From Macrocybe gigantea (taxonomy: Eukaryota; Basidiomycota; Agaricomycetes; Agaricales; Callistosporiaceae), in the NCBI GenBank assembly GCA_011319805.1, contig SJRY01000278.1:62001-126000 (forward strand): DNA of 64,000 nt, read 5' to 3'. Under the pieces are notes generated by a model, which saw nothing but the letters and a program-made list of their open reading frames with translations, made no database searches and was not told the origin of the DNA. Below, piece by piece: positions 14,516-26,764 of this stretch. How positions within the stretch are numbered: position 1 is the stretch's first letter; each line of letters begins with the position of its first letter. Made by a program: the position numbers and the translations under genes.

Positions 14516-17380
14516 ATGTTCTCGGCGCTAGCTGTGGCCAGTGTGGCTGGCCTTGCCTTCTCCGCAACCTCCTCTGCCATGTTGATTGATCTCAACTCGA
14601 CGCCCTTTGCAGCAAAGAGTATCCTTAAGTCTACGAATTTTGAGTGCGCATTCCTTCGTATTTCACCTCAAAGGTGCCTTTTTGCTAAGCTGTTTCTAGC
14701 TATGTCAGTCCCGATCTTGCGCGAAGGTTTCTGTTCAGACTTTGATCCCTCCCCAGATCGTCGTTGGTGGCGGTACAGCTGGCTTGACCGTAGCACGGCG
14801 TCTTTCGGAGAGGCCCAACATCAATGTTCTCGTCCTGGAGGCAGGGAGGTCTGGCGTCAACGAGTGAGTGGCTGGCAGTTCATGATCATCGATTGTAATT
14901 GATCTTGGCACTTGCAGCACCTTGGTGACGATTCCGGAAAACTCCTTCCACTTTTTGTTCACCGACATTGATTGGGGATACAGTGTTCGCTTCCTCGCAC
15001 CCCGTTTCGCTCAGGAAATGAGAATCTGACTCGATCCCTTTTCTAGACTGCCCCTCAAACTCATGCCGTAGGCCAGCATATCAATCTTTCATCTGGAAAG
15101 GTTAGGAATTGCAAATAACTTCATCTATAGTACCATACTTGACATTGCTATAAGATTCTTGGAGGAGACAGTGCGGTCAACGGACTCGTTTGGTGCCGTG
15201 GCCCACGCGCCGAATATGACGCCATTGAACAGTTGGGGAACCCCAATTGGAATTGGGACTCATTCTACAATGCAATGCAAACTGTGCGTGTCTCTTAGTT
15301 TCGTTTTACTGTAAGAACATTGGGTCTAAGGAAACGATCAGGCGGAGGCTCTTGAACCACCATCTCAGCAGTTGACTGACGAATTCGGTTTCGTCATCCA
15401 GCCCAACTCGCTCGGATCTCAGGGACCTGTCGCCGTGGGGTTCCCTGCTTTCCTACCTTTGTAAGTTCTTTTTTCACTCATCGATCTCGCATGACAAGGC
15501 ATTGAAAGCGCATTCTAGGCAGCATCAGAAGTTTGTTAACGCATCCATTGAACTTGGCCATCGCTTCAATGGAGATGCTTATGGTGGAGACAACACGGGT
15601 GTCTTCTACACTTTGTCATCTGAGAAGCACAGTTCTGTGAGGGTGACATCTGAGTTTGCCTATCGTAAGCTTCCAATTCGGATAAGATCTCACTTCATAC
15701 GATTGATTGAAGATCTATATCAACAGTCGATCCCGTCCTCTCGAGGAAAAACCTGATCGTGATGTCGCATGCTCTAGTCACCAACGTGACTTCTGCTCCT
15801 CGGCCTTCAACGAGCAGCCTATACAAAGCAAGCGGAGTTAGCGTCCGCTTCCCTGATGGCTCAATTGCTCAAGCGAACGTGAATGTTTCCCATGGCGAAG
15901 TGATTCTATCGGCAGGAACCATTCGTACCCCTCAAATTCTGGAATTGTCTGGAATTGGAGATCCGAATGTTCTGACACCTCTTGGGATACCCGTGAAAGT
16001 GAACCTGTCTGGTGTCGGTGCCAATTACGAAGACCAGTAATGATCTTGTTCTATCAGTTTGACCTTACTTAACCACCATTTACAGTACCCTCACAATTCT
16101 GACGTATGAATTGAAGGAACCGTACCTTTCGTTCGATGCACTTGGGTATAATGCCTCGCTCAAGGCAGAGGTAGGCGGGTCTTTCCACGCGCGTTCTTGT
16201 ACCAGCTAAACTTGCAATCGTGTTATTAGCAAGAGACTTTGTACACTGAAGGCCAAGGCTGGTTTGTAAGTCAACGCATTGCTATATCACTACTTGGTTT
16301 TCATAATTTCGACAAAGACATTTGCCCAAGGAGTTCTGAACATGGAACCAGCCAACATTGTTTTGACTGAATCGGAGATGGCAACAGCTCAGACTCTCCT
16401 TCAGGACAAACCTCCCACAATCTCGCAGGACCAGTTTGATATCATCAAATTCCAGGTGCTCAATGGCATCCCTCAGGCAGAATATCTTTTAGTACGTCGA
16501 ACAGATCATGGCAACATGACTTTTGTAAACTGATTGTTTAGTTCAATTCCTTCTCCGGAGGTACATCCAAAGAGCCCAACAGGAGCTATGTGTCAATGGC
16601 AGTCACTCACCTGCACCCATTGTCGCGCGGCAGCATTGTACGGACATGTTCAGTTTTATTATAGCAACACCTAACGATTCGCCCTCCTCAGCATATTAAC
16701 TCAGCCTCGATTGACGACTACCCTACCATCAATCCGAATGTCCTAGAATCGGACTGGGATAGGTGGTTCCTTGCTAAAGCTACCGCGTATGCTAGGAAAT
16801 TCTTCCAAACAGAGTCCTTCCAAGAAATATTTGAATCCACGGAAGTTTTCCCCGGCCGTCAGTGCTTCACCTTATCCTATCATATGACGGTTGGTTGACG
16901 CGTGCTATAAGCCGACGTTTCGACAGATCAACAATGGACGGATGTTTGAGTTATCATCCTTATCTTGAGTCGATTGAACATGCACTTAATTAGCCCAGTT
17001 CATCACGTCGAATATTAACATTGGGGTACGTCGTGTCCGATTTTGACTTTTCTATTATTATTTTTTTGACGTTGCCTAGTATCATTCTGTTGGGACGCAT
17101 CTCTGCTTCCGAGAGACAAAAATGGTGTCGTAGGCCCAGATCTCAAAGTTTATGGGTGTGTACTGTCATTCTTTGGCGTCGACTGTGCTCAGCTGAAGCT
17201 CCATAACCAAGCACGGACAACCTGCGGGTGGCCGATCTTTCCATCCTTCCACTCTTAATTTCTGCTCATACTCAGGTTTGTAAAATCTAAAGATAGGTCG
17301 TGTAGGTTGTGCTTACGACTTCTCGATAGCCGGCAGCGTATGCGGTCGGGGAACGAGCAGCAGCTATTATATTGAGCTGA
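14516..17380 (+). CDS. GMC oxidoreductase, aryl-alcohol-oxidase-like, secreted
   Basis: FAD enzyme of the glucose-methanol-choline family; relatives oxidise aromatic alcohols and make hydrogen peroxide for lignin breakdown. The start [17 protein letters not shown] is a signal peptide. Visible motifs: the FAD dinucleotide fold [44 protein letters not shown], the GMC signature [20 protein letters not shown], and a C terminus [23 protein letters not shown], then [11 protein letters not shown]. About a dozen introns interrupt it. One base appears to be missing near 17095-17097, inside the segment that should read HSVGT-ASLLPR, which carries a catalytic His of the family. This could be a true lesion but resembles the other single-base defects in the window. 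The tail exon is duplicated downstream. Confidence 0.88.
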
Positions 17381-17704
17381 ATGGACCAGTAAAAGGGATA
17401 CCAGTGTTTTATTTACTGTCTATCTATTCACACTGACTCTCGTACCACTCTCTTTGCATTCGTTCCACTTTCTTTGCATGAAATATCTGTCTCATTTCTG
17501 TCCATAATTGTACCCTGGTTAAACTGACAATTTTTGTTTCACTGTAATTTTCGTTATTGACTCGTTTGACAGTCTGAACGCGTTTGACTTGTAATTTGCT
17601 ACGATATATGGATTAGAGTTCAGTGTTGGCCTGACCGTGGGACGCGTAAAAACGTGACGCCGAAATTATCGTTCTGGTGCCCTACTTAACCAAGGACCAC
17701 GGTG

Positions 17705-18047
17705 ATGGGGTCCAGCCAGAGGAGTCACCATGATGCCATCCTCCGCTCCTCTCTTTCATCCATGTCTTCTCTCATGGGTCTCCAATTTCTTACGCGCGTG
17801 TTCACGTTCATCCTGAATCAAGCCCTCGTACGCATGACCTCTCCGCGTGCATATGGTACGGCGGCGATCCAGTTTGAATTCATGCTCGGAACCATCCTCT
17901 TTCTGAGTGTGAGGGTGTTCGGAACGCCCTCTTGCGTGTCACAAAGATGAAAGAGTCTTCGATGAATGTTTCATTCTTGCCGGTCTTGATGGGCGTTCCA
18001 CTTGCAATAGCGTCTTGTGCCATCTATGCACGCTTCGTCGGCGAGGA
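17705..18047 (+). pseudogene. Truncated 5' copy of RFT1
   Basis: This copy keeps an in-frame ATG (MGSSQRSHHDAILRSSL) and the block GLQFLTRVFTFILNQALVRM up to EFMLGTILFLS. It loses frame near 17908, where one base is missing before GTGAGGG. It stops at the duplication junction, so it cannot encode a full protein. Confidence 0.85.
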
Positions 18048-18120
18048 AATTTCTGCTCATACTCAGGTTTGTAAAATCTAAAGATAGGTCGTGTAGGTTG
18101 TGCTTACGACTTCTCGATAG

Positions 18121-18168
18121 CCGGCAGCGTATGCGGTCGGGGAACGAGCAGCTATTATATTGAGCTGA
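18121..18168 (+). pseudogene. Orphan copy of the GMC last exon
   Basis: Second copy of the terminal GMC exon, created by the tandem duplication. It encodes [15 protein letters not shown] and a stop, one alanine codon shorter than the first copy. No upstream GMC exon accompanies it. Confidence 0.85.
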
Positions 18169-18495
18169 ATGGACCAGTAAAAGGGATACCAGTGTTTTAT
18201 TTACTGTCTATCTATTCACACTGACTCTCGTTCCACTCTCTTTGCATTCGTTCCACTTTCTTTGCATGAAATACTGTCTCATTTCTGTCCTTCCATAATT
18301 GTACCCTGGTTAAACTGACAATTTTTGTTTCACTGTAATTTTCGTTATTGACTCGTTTGACAGTCTGAACGCGTTTGACTTGTAATTTGCGACGATATAT
18401 GGATTAGAGTTCAGTGTTGGCCTGACCGTGGGACGCGTAAAAACGTGACGCCGAAATTATCGTTCTGGTGCCCTACTTAACCAAGGACCACGGTG

Positions 18496-20354
18496 ATGGG
18501 TCCAGCCAGAGGAGTCACCATGATGCCATCCTCCGCTCCTCTCTTTCATCCATGTCTTCTCTCATGGGTCTCCAATTTCTTACGCGCGTGTTCACGTTCA
18601 TCCTGAATCAAGCCCTCGTACGCATGACCTCTCCGCGTGCATATGGTACGGCGGCGATCCAGTTTGAATTCATGCTCGGAACCATCCTTTTCTGAGTCGT
18701 GAGGGTGTTCGGAACGCCCTCTTGCGTGTCACAAAGATGAAAGAGTCTTCGATGAATGTTTCATTCTTGCCGGTCTTGATGGGCGTTCCACTTGCAATAG
18801 CGTCTTGTGCCATCTATGCACGCTTCGCCGGCGAGGAAGTAAAATCTCAAGGCCACTTCCTTATTGCTACATATTTTACGGACTTTCTGCTGTCGTCGAA
18901 CTCTTCAGCGAACCCTTTCACGACTTGTGAGTGAAATACTCCTACTCATTCTCATGTCCTTCATCTTCGCTGTTGGGCCTTTTGATGCTCAATTCAAGGG
19001 CCATGGCACAGCTTCGGACAAATATCCGAGTCAAAGCTGAGGGCCTTGGCATTACAATGAAGACTGTTACAACATTTCTGGTTCTGCTGCTCGACAGTAG
19101 GTCAGGAAACGGAAAGGGCGGTCTAGCTCTCCTTGCCTTCGCCGCAGGGCAGGTAGTGTATGGTGCATCGATCTTCTTCACCTATTGGATGTCCTACACC
19201 AGACAAACTGTGAAACCTGTATTTCGTATACGGTAAATGGATCAATCCGGCGTCGCAGCACTTTGGCTGAATGCGACTCTTCAGAAACAGCGACGGCAAA
19301 GTGTTCGACTCCGATGTTCTTCGTCTTTCATTGACCATGACTTCACAATCTATCGTTAAACATTTTTTGACCGAAGGCGACAAGTTAATCTTGTCTTATT
19401 TCAGTCCTCTTCAAGACCAAGGTGGATATGCTGTCGCCATGAATTATGGTATGTCCACTCCGTTCTGCACCACTTCTTTGCCACTGATCGTTTATTCGAA
19501 TACAGGTTCCTTAATGGCCCGCATAGTGTTCCAACCCATGGAAGAAATGCTTCGTGTTTTCTTTTCCAAAGTCTTGTCAAGTAGTTCCAAAGACCGCGGC
19601 TCGATACCCGTGGGTTCGCTCAAGCAAGCATCTGGAGCTCTCACTTCACTTCTTTCCATTCAAGTCGCCCTTTCAATACCCCTTGCGTTTTGGCACGACG
19701 TACCTGCCCATTATCCTTCGGCTCATCCTACCGGCACAATACCTCTCAACGAGCGCGCCAGATGTACTGCAAGCTTGGGTTTGGTATATCCCTGTATTGG
19801 CATTAAACGGAGGACTCGAAGCGTTTCTTTCAAGTGTGGCAACACCCGAGGACGTCAACACTCAGAGCCGGTCAGCGATCAATCTTAAAATCGGGTTTTC
19901 ACCTGACACTTATTGGACTCCGCCAGGTGGATGATTTTGTTTTCGGTGATTTATATCCTGGTGGCGATCTCCCTTTACAAGCTGCAGATCGGGGACACAT
20001 CTCTGGTCTACGCCAACATTGTCAATCTCTCTATCAGGATTCTCTACTGCACTCGTTTTATCTCATCCTTCTTTGCTCGTCCTGGATGCCCGCCGGCCTG
20101 CTGCGTTGGGTGAATGTTTTGCCAAAACCGCAAGTCTGGTTTGTGGCTTGCATATCCTGGGCCTGCATTCGCTTCAGCAGCAAGGCTTTTAATATCCCTG
20201 CCAAGATGCAAAGCTCAACCCGGGTTGGTATGTTCAACGGGGCGGTGCTTAAGCATGTTGGTTGGGTGGGCTGCTAGCACTGATCTATCTCGCTGTGTGG
20301 ATCCCTTCAGTAAGACATGGCTTAAACTATCGCCGCGATCTCAAATCCTCATAG
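18496..20354 (+). CDS. RFT1: RFT1, ER lipid-linked oligosaccharide translocation protein
   Basis: RFT1 is a multi-pass ER membrane protein needed for Man5GlcNAc2-PP-dolichol to reach the lumen in N-glycosylation. Diagnostic blocks are FLTRVFTFILNQALVRM, AEGLGITMKTVTTFLVLLL, TMTSQSIVKHFLTEGDKLI, ILSYFSPLQDQGGYAVAMNYG, SLMARIVFQPMEEMLRVFFS and a C-terminal LIYLAVWIPSVRHG. Many hydrophobic segments fit the expected 12-14 helices. In this copy the ATG seen in the upstream duplicate is out of frame (GGG instead of GGGG after ATG), and one base is missing near 18688-18691. Frame must also change near 18870 to reach FYGLSAVVELFSEPFHD. As read, the gene is broken, but the damage is single-base and may be sequence error. 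Confidence 0.85.
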
Positions 20355-20662
20355 CAATGCACTATATTACATACCCATTCATTTAAGAATGAAAAGTTCG
20401 CGTCTAAGTGAGGATTGGAAGGAGCGTAAGCAATATGTGCAGGCTTTCGAACTCGTTCGTGACAAGAAAAGGTCATAGCATGGAATGAGACAAGCGAGAA
20501 AGAGGTTGACGAGACGTTAGGCAGAAAAGGAGAAAAAAAAGAAAATAACGGAAAGTCCCCTTGCTATTTATACATAAATTGACTGGCGCATTATCGCGGA
20601 TCGGCAACAGCGGAAGAGAAGGGGAAAAGAGCAAGCAAAAGAAAATAAGATTGCTACCCCAA

Positions 20663-21569
20663 TCATTGTCGTGCCTTCCCTCTTGAACTAAGAGACAAAG
20701 AAATGACGTTTCCACTGCCGGAGACGCTGCCGCTAGCACTGGCGCTGGCGGGCCAGACATACTGCCGCTAGCAGCGAGTCGTGTCCTGGTACGGGCTGGG
20801 ATGACCAGCGGAACTCTGTATTCTTTAGAGTCGTAGTCCCACGTCGCGTATAGTTTTGCGTCTGGAAACAGAGGTTTGTGACCTTCTTCGTCTTTGCCGT
20901 TAACGCCGTTGACTTTCGGTGTTGACCCCTCCCGGAGTGGAGGGCACGGCTTCATTGCCCGATGGCAAGGGACTCGAATTCCAGGGAGCAGGGATTCCTG
21001 GCCCGTATACGAGCACCTTTGAACCACGCATGAGCGGAGGTGGATGTGTGAGACGACTCGTTCGTGTATATATGGCAGGCTATTGGGTCAATAAGGATAG
21101 GGACTAAAGGAAGTAACCTCACGACGTACTGGGAGAACATGACGTGCAAGATCAGGTATACGGGATCGTGTTGGCTGACGCGCGGAGTCAGACGTTCGAT
21201 TGAAGAGACAGGCCTTGGCATCATTGGAGGGAATTTGATATCCTTGTCCTTTCCGTCACGGATTAGATCATCGCCAATGGCAACAGGATATGTGGGGCCA
21301 ATAGTGGCGACGCGAGGGGAACACGGTGCGACACTCGAAAACAGTGTGTCCGGTGCATCCCATCTCGCAGAGCTTGCGTTTGTGCCAAGAGTGCCATGGC
21401 GACTCTATGGCGCGGGGTGGGCGTATTCGAGTTGGGCGGTTGGCGGGTGCGTGAGGATGTGATGGTACGCCTGAAATAATGCAGGCTCTGTCTGTGGAAT
21501 TGGAAGCTGTGGATTGCGTGTCGGGACTGTTAGTTTACGAGCGTTAGAATTCGGGATGGCAGATGCCAT
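20663..21569 (-). CDS. Protein of unknown function with an in-frame TAG
   Basis: I do not recognise a named family. The ATG at 21569 starts MASAIPNSNARKL and the frame continues LFQAYHHILTHPPTAQLEY. It then meets a TAG at 21405-21407 and stays open (TLGTNASSARWDAPDTLFSS, IKFPPMMPRPVSSIERLTP) to about 21130. After an intron, a second block reads PLFPDAKLYATWDYDSKEY and then a Ser/Gly-rich tail. The sustained open frame on both sides of the TAG suggests a real gene with a nonsense base or a sequence error. The 3' end is uncertain: the stop could be at 20663 or 20473 depending on frame. Confidence 0.5.
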
Positions 21570-21612
21570 TCGGAGACGCTGGCAAGCGACGACTGCGAAT
21601 ATGGCACTGAGA

Positions 21613-21979
21613 AAGGAGTCAGTGAGGACGACTGCAGCCTGTGAAGACGAGCGAGAGAAACTGTTCGCATGAGAGTCCTGTAAGTTGCGGCTCGAGGAGT
21701 TTGAAGGCGCTGCTCTCCATCAAAGACGTCGTGAGAATTTAAAACCTTATTTATCGACCATTTTTTTGACAATTTCTGCACCTGCGTCCTTTTAAGGAGT
21801 CAGTGAGGACGACTGCAGCCTGTGAAGACGAGCGAGAGAAACTGTTCGCATGGAGAGTCCTGTAAGTTGCGGCCTCGAGGAGTTTGAAGGCGCTGCTCTC
21901 CATCAAAGACGTCGTCGAGAATTTAAAACCTTATTTATCGACCATTTTTTTGACAATTTCTGCACCTGCGTCCTTTTTC
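21613..21979. repeat. Tandem duplication of about 181 bp upstream of HMCES
   Basis: 21613-21793 is repeated at 21794-21979 with a few one- or two-base indels. Both begin AAGGAGTCAGTGAGG and end in a run of T after CCTGCGTCC. The second copy ends about a dozen bases before the HMCES start codon, so the repeat covers its promoter and leader. Confidence 0.93.
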
Positions 21980-21991
21980 CCACGCTTCCCC

Positions 21992-23276
21992 ATGTGTGGT
22001 CGCTTCGCTCTCACCTCAATGTGAGCGAACGACGGCGGCGATGGGCGCTGCAGCTCGACTGATGGACTCTGTTAGAACAGGGCTGTGCGTAGGATACCCG
22101 GCCATGATGGCCTAGAGCCCGGCGAGTGGCTCGATGAGGACCAGTTCGTGCCCAGATACAATATCGCCCCACGCACACAAGCACCGGTCCTCCGCCGCAA
22201 CGACGCAGGGACCGGCTATGTCCTGCAGACTATGAAGTGGGGTCTTGTGCCGCATTGGAGCAAACACGAGGACAAGACCCTCAGCACCACCAATGCGCGT
22301 TCCGAGAACCTCATCCATGGCGGCGGCATGTGGGCCAGCATCAAGGGCAGGAAGCGCTGCGTCGTTATCTGCACAGGGTGTGCACACATGTTCGCCGACG
22401 TGTATCTTGTCACTCTGATCCGTTTCGCTTCTAGCTATTACGAATGGCTAACCAAAGGGAAAGATAAACTGCCCCACTATATCAAGTACAAGAATCCCGA
22501 AAAGGTCATGCTCTTGGCGGGACTTTATGATTGTGCAACTCTCGAAGGTATGTCTTCTACCGGTATGGTGGCGCTCTGCACGTGTCCGATGTGTTCCTTA
22601 GGGGAGACGAGACCGCTTTGGACGTTTACCGTTGTCACGACGGACGCGAACAAGGATCTTCTATGGTTGCATGACCGACAGCCCGTTATCCTTTCAACTC
22701 GCGAGGCGGTAGAACAATGGCTCGATACTTCTTCACGGCAACAGAGTCAGGAATCTCCTTCTCAATCTCCAGTCAAGATCAAGTCCACGACGCCCGAGAC
22801 TGCGACAAGCGCGCAGAAGAAACGTACACGAAGTGAATCTTCGTCGAGGCTGTTGACCTCACGTCTGAAGCAAGCCCTAAGAAGCCATCCCCTTCATCCT
22901 CATCTCATCCTGCCAAGAAGCTCAAGCCTGAAGAGGATGAGGATATGAAAATGTTTTCTACCCCGAAAAAGGTATGTTGTGTTCGTTCTATAAGAGCGAC
23001 AAGCATTTAATTACTGGATAAAGTCAAAGAATCCAGCAAAGGACAGGGTCAAGTCGCCTTCAAAGGTATATTCACTCCCTTTTTTTCCGTGATATCGTAT
23101 GTTTTAACGTGGTTACTTGAAGGGCTCGCCCGGTAGACGTAAGGTAAGGACGTTTTTCATGCCGCTGGGCATTTTCGTTTTAATCGCTTGAGGAACATCA
23201 GGCACGTCAGATAGACCCAAGCGCTGAATCTTCCCCGAAGATCACATCTTTTTCCGCAAGACATGAACATGCTTAG
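21992..23276 (+). CDS. HMCES/SRAP-domain abasic-site processing protein
   Basis: SRAP proteins (HMCES, bacterial YedK) form a covalent thiazolidine link to abasic sites in single-stranded DNA and protect replication forks. The start MCGRFALTS places the catalytic Cys at residue 2, which requires Met removal. Further motifs are PRYNIAPRTQAPVL, MKWGLVPHWSK, NARSEN, GYYEWLTKG with the conserved Glu, and LHDRQPVIL with the active-site His. Introns lie at 22021-22092, about 22379-22434 and about 22547-22600. The C-terminal tail is basic and Ser/Lys-rich (SPKKPSPSSSSHPAKKLK), and needs one extra base near 22843 to stay in frame. It ends ITSFSARHEHA at 23276. Confidence 0.9.
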
Positions 23277-23618
23277 CTCTGCGAACCTCATACAGTTTCA
23301 TTTCCTTTCATACGTTCATTGGGACTATGTATTATATCGTCTTTCGATGCTGGGTGTTTTCTGTGCTATATAGCTATCAATACAATTATGACAACGGTTC
23401 CAAGTTGGCCGACTTTCAGGAGAAACAATCGACGAAAGCGCGGAAACATAAGTTCCATATGCACGACTGTATCCAGAAGATCTACTGAAACGATGAAAGC
23501 GGTTCAAAACATGTCGACACGGTTACGGATATGAATACAAATGACTCCTAAAACCCGCAAAAAAAGATACAAATGCACGTAATGAGGAAGCAAGTCCCGT
23601 CACCGAACCATCCGGGTC

Positions 23619-25572
23619 TTAGGCATAGAGTCTCTTGTGTACCTAGAGAAAAGAGGGTGTCAGAGTCGGTAAAGTTTATGCACGGCAATGGGACATACGA
23701 ATGTAATCCGTGAACACCTCCTTCCACTTGAGCGCTAGCAGTTCTCAGCTCAAACCGGACCTGACCTTCTTTGACGGCAGCCTGTAGTTCGCTGACGCTC
23801 TTGATACCGAGGTCTTGAAGAGAGTGCTGAACGCCTGTACAGAGATATGGCAAGAACGCCTTGACGCTTCCCTTGTCCTGGACATCGCCGGAAACGCCCT
23901 GGGCAACCTTGACGGCGCTGCTCTCAGAGAAGTACCTCGACGTCGCGGCGTTCTCGACGGTATTGTCCTTGGATGTGGGGTATTTGCCGGGGTTGGCTTT
24001 CTTCTTCGACTGGCCTTGCTCCATGGCTTCCAAGCTACCCATGCCGCGATATGCTTTAACGCGCTTGCCTTCGTGGTAGAAGTATTCGCCGGGTGCTTCT
24101 TCCGTACCGGCGAGAAGGCCACCCATCATAACCGCACCAGCCCCCAATGCAAGGGCTTTGACGATGTGACCGACATTGCCGATCCCACCATCCGCGATTA
24201 CGGGAACGCCAAACTTGTTCGCGAATTCTGCCACAGCGTACACAGCAGTTGCTTGGGGTCTTCCGACGGCCATGACTTCTTGAGTGATGCATATCGATCC
24301 TGAACCCATGCCGACACGGAGCGCATCAGCGCCTGCAGCGATGAGGGAGGCAGCTTGTTCTCGAGTGACAACATTGCCAGCAATGACCTCGAGGTGCGGG
24401 TAAGTAGCCTTGATCCACTTTATCATCTCAATCTGAAAGACGGAATTGCCCTGAGACGAATCCACGACGACAATATCCAACCCAGCGTCAACCAACAGAG
24501 CAAGGCGTTCCCGATCGTGAGGTCTCGTGCCTATGGCAGCGGCAGCGTAAAGCTGCTTGCTATCAGCTTTTTTGGAAGCCAAGGGGTAAGATTGATTTTT
24601 GAGGAGATCCGAACGCGCCAAGAGGGAGACGAGGCGACCTTCGGAATCAATGATGGGTAGTTTTCCCTTTTTCGAATCGCGTAATATGTCGTTCGCTTGA
24701 AGGAGAGTGATTCCCTGTTGGGCTGTCACTAGATCCGTGGTCATCACATCAGCCAGGAGAGTGTTGGGGTCACGAAATTGTATGTCGCGTGCCGTTACAA
24801 TACCCAACAGTTTTCCACCGAGCTTGCCGGTATCTGAACAAAATTAGTCAGTACTCAGTCAAGAGCCGATCAAAACATGTCACGATAAGAGAGAAGAGTT
24901 CAGTGATATAATTACAAGATCCGCACGCCACGCGTGTTTTACACGCGTTTGCTCAGCAGAACGAAGGTTGTAAAATTTTTTCATCGCAATAGAAGGCAGG
25001 GGAGGAAACCAAAGAAACGGCCTGTTACACACCTGTGATGGGAATACCTGAAAACCCCAGCCTGGCCCCGATATCGAGGACGTCCTCCACATGGTGAGAG
25101 GGTGAGAGCACCACAGGCTCCGTGATGAACCCGTTCTCATGTCTCTTCACGGCTCGGACCATGGAAGCCTGAGACTCGGCAGACTGATTGTGATGAATAA
25201 CGCCGATACCTCCAAGGAGCTACGGGTAGCAGACAAGGCAGGGGCTGCATTGGCGAAATGCGCGACGGGAATGGGGTGAAAAATGCTCACCGCCATCGCA
25301 ATAGCCATTTGACCCTCTGTAACGGTGTCCATAGGACTGCTCAAGAAGGGTGTCTTCAGCACGACATTCCGAGTGATGCGGCTTTCCGTGACGACATCAA
25401 CGGCCGGAAAGTCGATCTTTCCAGGCAAAAGGAGAAAATCGTTGTAAGTGAGGCCTCCATGGACCTTGGAGTTCATGAGATCAGCGACAGAGAGGCCATC
25501 TAGAGAAGGATAAGCCTTGAGATGCTCGAGGGCGTCAGCGGGATTGAGGTATTGCGAAGGGTGCTCGGGCAT
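23619..25572 (-). CDS. IMD: Inosine-5'-monophosphate dehydrogenase
   Basis: Catalyses the NAD-dependent oxidation of IMP to XMP, the rate-limiting step of GTP synthesis. The ATG at 25572 starts [15 protein letters not shown]; the frame upstream opens only with GTG. Blocks seen are [26 protein letters not shown], the paired CBS region ([14 protein letters not shown] [12 protein letters not shown]), [23 protein letters not shown], the catalytic loop [20 protein letters not shown] with its Cys, [20 protein letters not shown], and the flap [10 protein letters not shown]. The last exon gives HSYVHKRLYA after a 52-nt intron. The length near 540 residues is normal. The gene is divergent from DAM1 over 102 bp and convergent with HMCES. 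Confidence 0.95.
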
Positions 25573-25674
25573 CGCTTGGGCAAAGATTGCCAGGCTAGCC
25601 ACCAAAAAATTTGCGACCTTATGTACATTGCTTGCGTCTATTTGTACTAGTCACGTGCGTTTATTCTCTGATCA
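25573..25674. promoter_or_regulatory. 102-bp divergent promoter, IMPDH / DAM1
   Basis: Only 102 bp separates the start codons of two genes pointing away from each other. It must contain both promoters. A CACGTG E-box-like hexamer occurs within agtCACGTGcg at about 25650. No TATA box is evident. Confidence 0.65.
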
Positions 25675-26764
25675 TGCCCATCACTCAGACTCCCCATAGA
25701 ACGCCCCTTCGACGCGTCTCCCAAGGCTCCCTCTTCGCCATCTCTCGATCTGGCGCATTTCCAGATGCACCTCATGGTCTTGGCTTCCTTGAGCCTGCAA
25801 TGGCAGAGTTTGTAGAAGAGACAGAGGCACTCCAGGTCAATGCTGAAGGCATGAGGAATTTAAGCGACTCCCTCGCCAGATTCAACGAATCTTTCGCTAG
25901 TTGGCTATATGTCATGAACATGAACGCCCTAACCACGGATTAGATCCCGTGGCTGAGTGCGATGACAGGCCCCAACTGACGCGTCGTTCATGTTGGCGAG
26001 ACACCGTGCAGGTATATTCTTGATCATAATTTCGTGATTCTATCGATTGAAGCTTTTTGTCAGAACGAGACGCGTTGGCAGCTGCTGAAGCGCTCAAGAC
26101 CAAGGCCGCCGCCGCTGCGGCACGCGAACAAGAACTAGCCGACAAGACAACCGCTACGGAATATACTGAAGCGGACGCCACCTATGTCACGAACACCATC
26201 GCGAGCCATTCCACACAGACATCCAAGTCTGCGACTGGGGTCAAGAAAAAACCAGGCAAGCCTAAGCTCACCGCTAAAGCGAAAAAAGAGCGCAATGTAC
26301 GCCAAAAACACATTCATCTTTGCATCCACATCTCCTCAATTTTGTCATAGCTCGAAATCGAGAGAGTTGTCTCTTGCCTGCCCTTGGAATTTCGAGGGAG
26401 CGATCCAGTCGGTCCTTCTTACGCCTTGCGACCCTGCCTGGCTGATAATCAACCCTTTCAGACACTTCGTCGTAATATGGAATCAGTGATTGAAGGCTTG
26501 ATGGACTCGAGTGGCAAAGGCCTCAAGAGCAAGCCGGCCTGCTTCTCTCTTATCTTCAGTTCCCTGATCCGTCAATAATAGTCACAGACCTCATAAAGCC
26601 GCCTGATCTAAATCAAGCACGAGTCAATAAGTGTCTAATTGCGCTGGTGAACAGAAAGATCGTGCAGAAAGATAACAGCTCCGTAAGTGGGCGGCGTTCT
26701 CACTTGACATTTTCTGATGATCAACCAGGGTACTCTTTTATACCACTGGCGAGGTATACCCTGA
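25675..26764 (+). CDS. DAM1: DASH/DAM1 complex subunit Dam1
   Basis: Dam1 is a subunit of the ring-forming DASH complex that couples kinetochores to microtubules in fungi. The start is MPITQTPHRTPLRRVSQGSL. The core domain shows GFLEPAMAEFVEETEALQ and NLSDSLARFNESFASWLYV followed by MNMNALTTD, the family signature. Later exons give an Ala/Lys-rich linker, then IERVVSCLPLEFRGSDP, TLRRNMESVIEGLMD, DLIKPPDLNQARVNKCLIAL and LLYHWRGIP before the TGA at 26762. I joined these exons because all are in the same direction with usable splice sites. The last two blocks are less certain to belong to the same protein. Confidence 0.83.

Larger units (their letters stand above)
17257..18838 (+). repeat. Direct tandem duplication, unit about 791 bp
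   Basis: The segment 17257-18047 is repeated at 18048-18838 with roughly seven small differences, mostly 1-4 base indels. Each unit holds the last exon of the GMC gene, the intergenic spacer and the first part of RFT1. The junction shows only 1-2 bp of microhomology. It may be a recent duplication or two alleles joined in tandem by the assembler. Confidence 0.92.
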
